Assembly: GCF_009930815.1 (NCBI RefSeq)
Contig: NZ_CP022222.1
Span: 7,482,501 to 7,546,500 of the forward strand
DNA from: Bradyrhizobium sp. CCBAU 051011
Lineage (GTDB): Bacteria; Pseudomonadota; Alphaproteobacteria; Rhizobiales; Xanthobacteraceae
Reading direction: 5' to 3'
DNA length: 64,000 nucleotides
The notes under the pieces were generated by a model. The model was not told the origin of the DNA. It saw only the letters and a program-made list of their open reading frames with translations, and made no database searches. The translations under genes were made by a program, and so were the position numbers. Of the stretch, positions 63,316 through 64,000 are shown piece after piece (the stretch's first letter is position 1; the number at the start of each line of letters is the position of its first letter).

Positions 63316-64000
63316 CTAGGAGGCGCCAAAATCCTGCGGCGTGAAGCTGAGATCGAGCACTTTCCATTCGCCGTAGCGGTCCACCGGCAGCATGGCGTAG
63401 GGCTGACAGGCCTGTAGCGCGCCGATTGCTTCCTGCATCAGCAACAGAGCTTTCATCGAGGCCTTGCCTTCGATTGGGACCGGAGCGGCGGCGAGCCTAC
63501 CGTCCGGCGCCATCAGCACGCGGAGTTTGACTTCGATGTTGTCGGCCTCCGACAGCGAGGGCGGCAGCTTCGAGCAGGTCTTGAGATGCCGCCGGAATTC
63601 CGCGATCAGCGTGCTGGAGATCTTGGCGCCCTCGATCGCCGGCCCGTCAAAATCGTCGTCGCCCTTGCTGCGCCCGGGTGCGGTGGCCGACGGCAGCGGC
63701 GAAAGATCGGGCGGCAGGCCGAGCAGCACTTGGTACTTGATCGAGATGTCGGGCTCGGGCGGCTTGTAGGCCGGTGCCGCCGGTTGTGAGTCCGGCCGCA
63801 CGAGCGCGGCCTGCCGCTGCGGTTGCGGCTGTAGCTGTCCGGACGGCGGCGGCGTTCTGGCAGCAGCGGTCCTGTCCGGCACCGGGAGATCGAGGGTTGG
63901 CGCAGGTTCGGGCTTGGTCTCGGCGACGGCCTGTTCGACCGGCTTCGGCTGCTCCGGAATATCCTGCGGCGTCACGATCTCGACCGGAATTTGCTCGGCG
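63316..64000 (-). CDS. TonB/TolA-like periplasmic protein, 5' end outside window
   Basis: 227 residues are visible and the frame is open to the right edge, so the start lies outside. The visible N part is Pro/Glu-rich (IVTPQDIPEQPKPVEQAVAETKPEPAPTLDLPVP), typical of the periplasm-spanning linker of TonB and TolA proteins. The C-terminal domain (FRRHLKTCSKLPPSLSEADNIEVKLRVLMAPDGRLAAAPVPIEG) matches the TolA/TonB C-terminal fold with its CSKLPP segment. A TolA-like role in outer-membrane stability is inferred. Confidence 0.85.
   Translation of the reverse strand, partial: AEQIPVEIVTPQDIPEQPKPVEQAVAETKPEPAPTLDLPVPDRTAAARTPPPSGQLQPQPQRQAALVRPDSQPAAPAYKPPEPDISIKYQVLLGLPPDLSPLPSATAPGRSKGDDDFDGPAIEGAKISSTLIAEFRRHLKTCSKLPPSLSEADNIEVKLRVLMAPDGRLAAAPVPIEGKASMKALLLMQEAIGALQACQPYAMLPVDRYGEWKVLDLSFTPQDFGAS

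Noticed and set aside
1..64000. CRISPR arrays, tRNA and rRNA genes, riboswitches
   Set aside because: No array of regularly spaced direct repeats and no tRNA- or rRNA-like sequence was noticed on reading; a tRNA or Rfam scan was not possible here.

Overview
The window is 64 kb of a GC-rich alphaproteobacterial chromosome, most likely Bradyrhizobium or a close relative in the Nitrobacteraceae. Supporting evidence: the order pyrB-pyrC-plsY...dprA...topA-rnr-DUF983-NUDIX...rpmG...pleD-divK-DUF3572-dinB, the alphaproteobacterial markers MipZ, DivK, PleD, EipB, NfeD and phasin, and several families of short palindromic repeats between genes. Both ends cut a gene: pyrB at the left and a proline-rich TonB/TolA-like protein at the right. 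I see no rRNA, tRNA, CRISPR array, integrase, transposase or complete prophage.

Layout. 1-2287: pyrimidine synthesis (pyrB, a dihydroorotase homologue lacking the usual metal ligands) and plsY. 2375-4953: an amidase on the other strand, then dprA, separated by palindromic repeats. 4954-11900: accessory genes placed between dprA and topA. They are a LysR/Bug-receptor pair, an NTF2-like secreted protein, a P-loop kinase-like protein, two HxlR regulators each divergent from an oxidoreductase, and two very small genes. The first 3.6 kb is bracketed by a 19-bp inverted repeat. 11931-18236: topA-rnr-DUF983-NUDIX. 18458-23491: a flavin monooxygenase, rpmG, an MFS/TetR pair with a perfect operator, and a serine beta-lactamase-like hydrolase. 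23685-27267: pleD, divK, DUF3572, dinB.

27438-34638: two RidA/GYD-type small proteins, a conserved hypothetical, and a minus-strand operon-like run E1alpha-E1beta-E2 of a 2-oxoacid dehydrogenase complex followed by NfeD, slipin and a GYD protein. 34713-43703: EipB, RidA, GDPD, FemAB-like acyltransferase, HIT, TrmO, a second Bug receptor, AzlCD and a lytic transglycosylase. 43939-53906: PilZ, a broken DUF1737 gene, clpA/clpS, TadG, phasin, a D,D-carboxypeptidase with a SPOR tail, a membrane J-domain protein and a vWA protein. 54011-57191: an alpha/beta hydrolase with striking upstream palindromes, then a divergent regulator/dehydrogenase pair in which both genes carry frameshifts. 57214-64000: mipZ, panC, DUF1489, GST, DUF599, small membrane proteins and the partial TolA-like gene.

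Functional threads: cyclic-di-GMP and cell-cycle control (PleD, DivK, PilZ, MipZ), envelope maintenance (EipB, lytic transglycosylase, carboxypeptidase, NfeD/slipin, TadG), proteolysis (ClpA/ClpS) and polyhydroxyalkanoate granules (phasin). I found no clearly new multi-gene defence or mobile system. The best leads are the operator sites, the non-canonical PyrC and E2 active sites, the repeat-bracketed insertion, and the paired broken genes.
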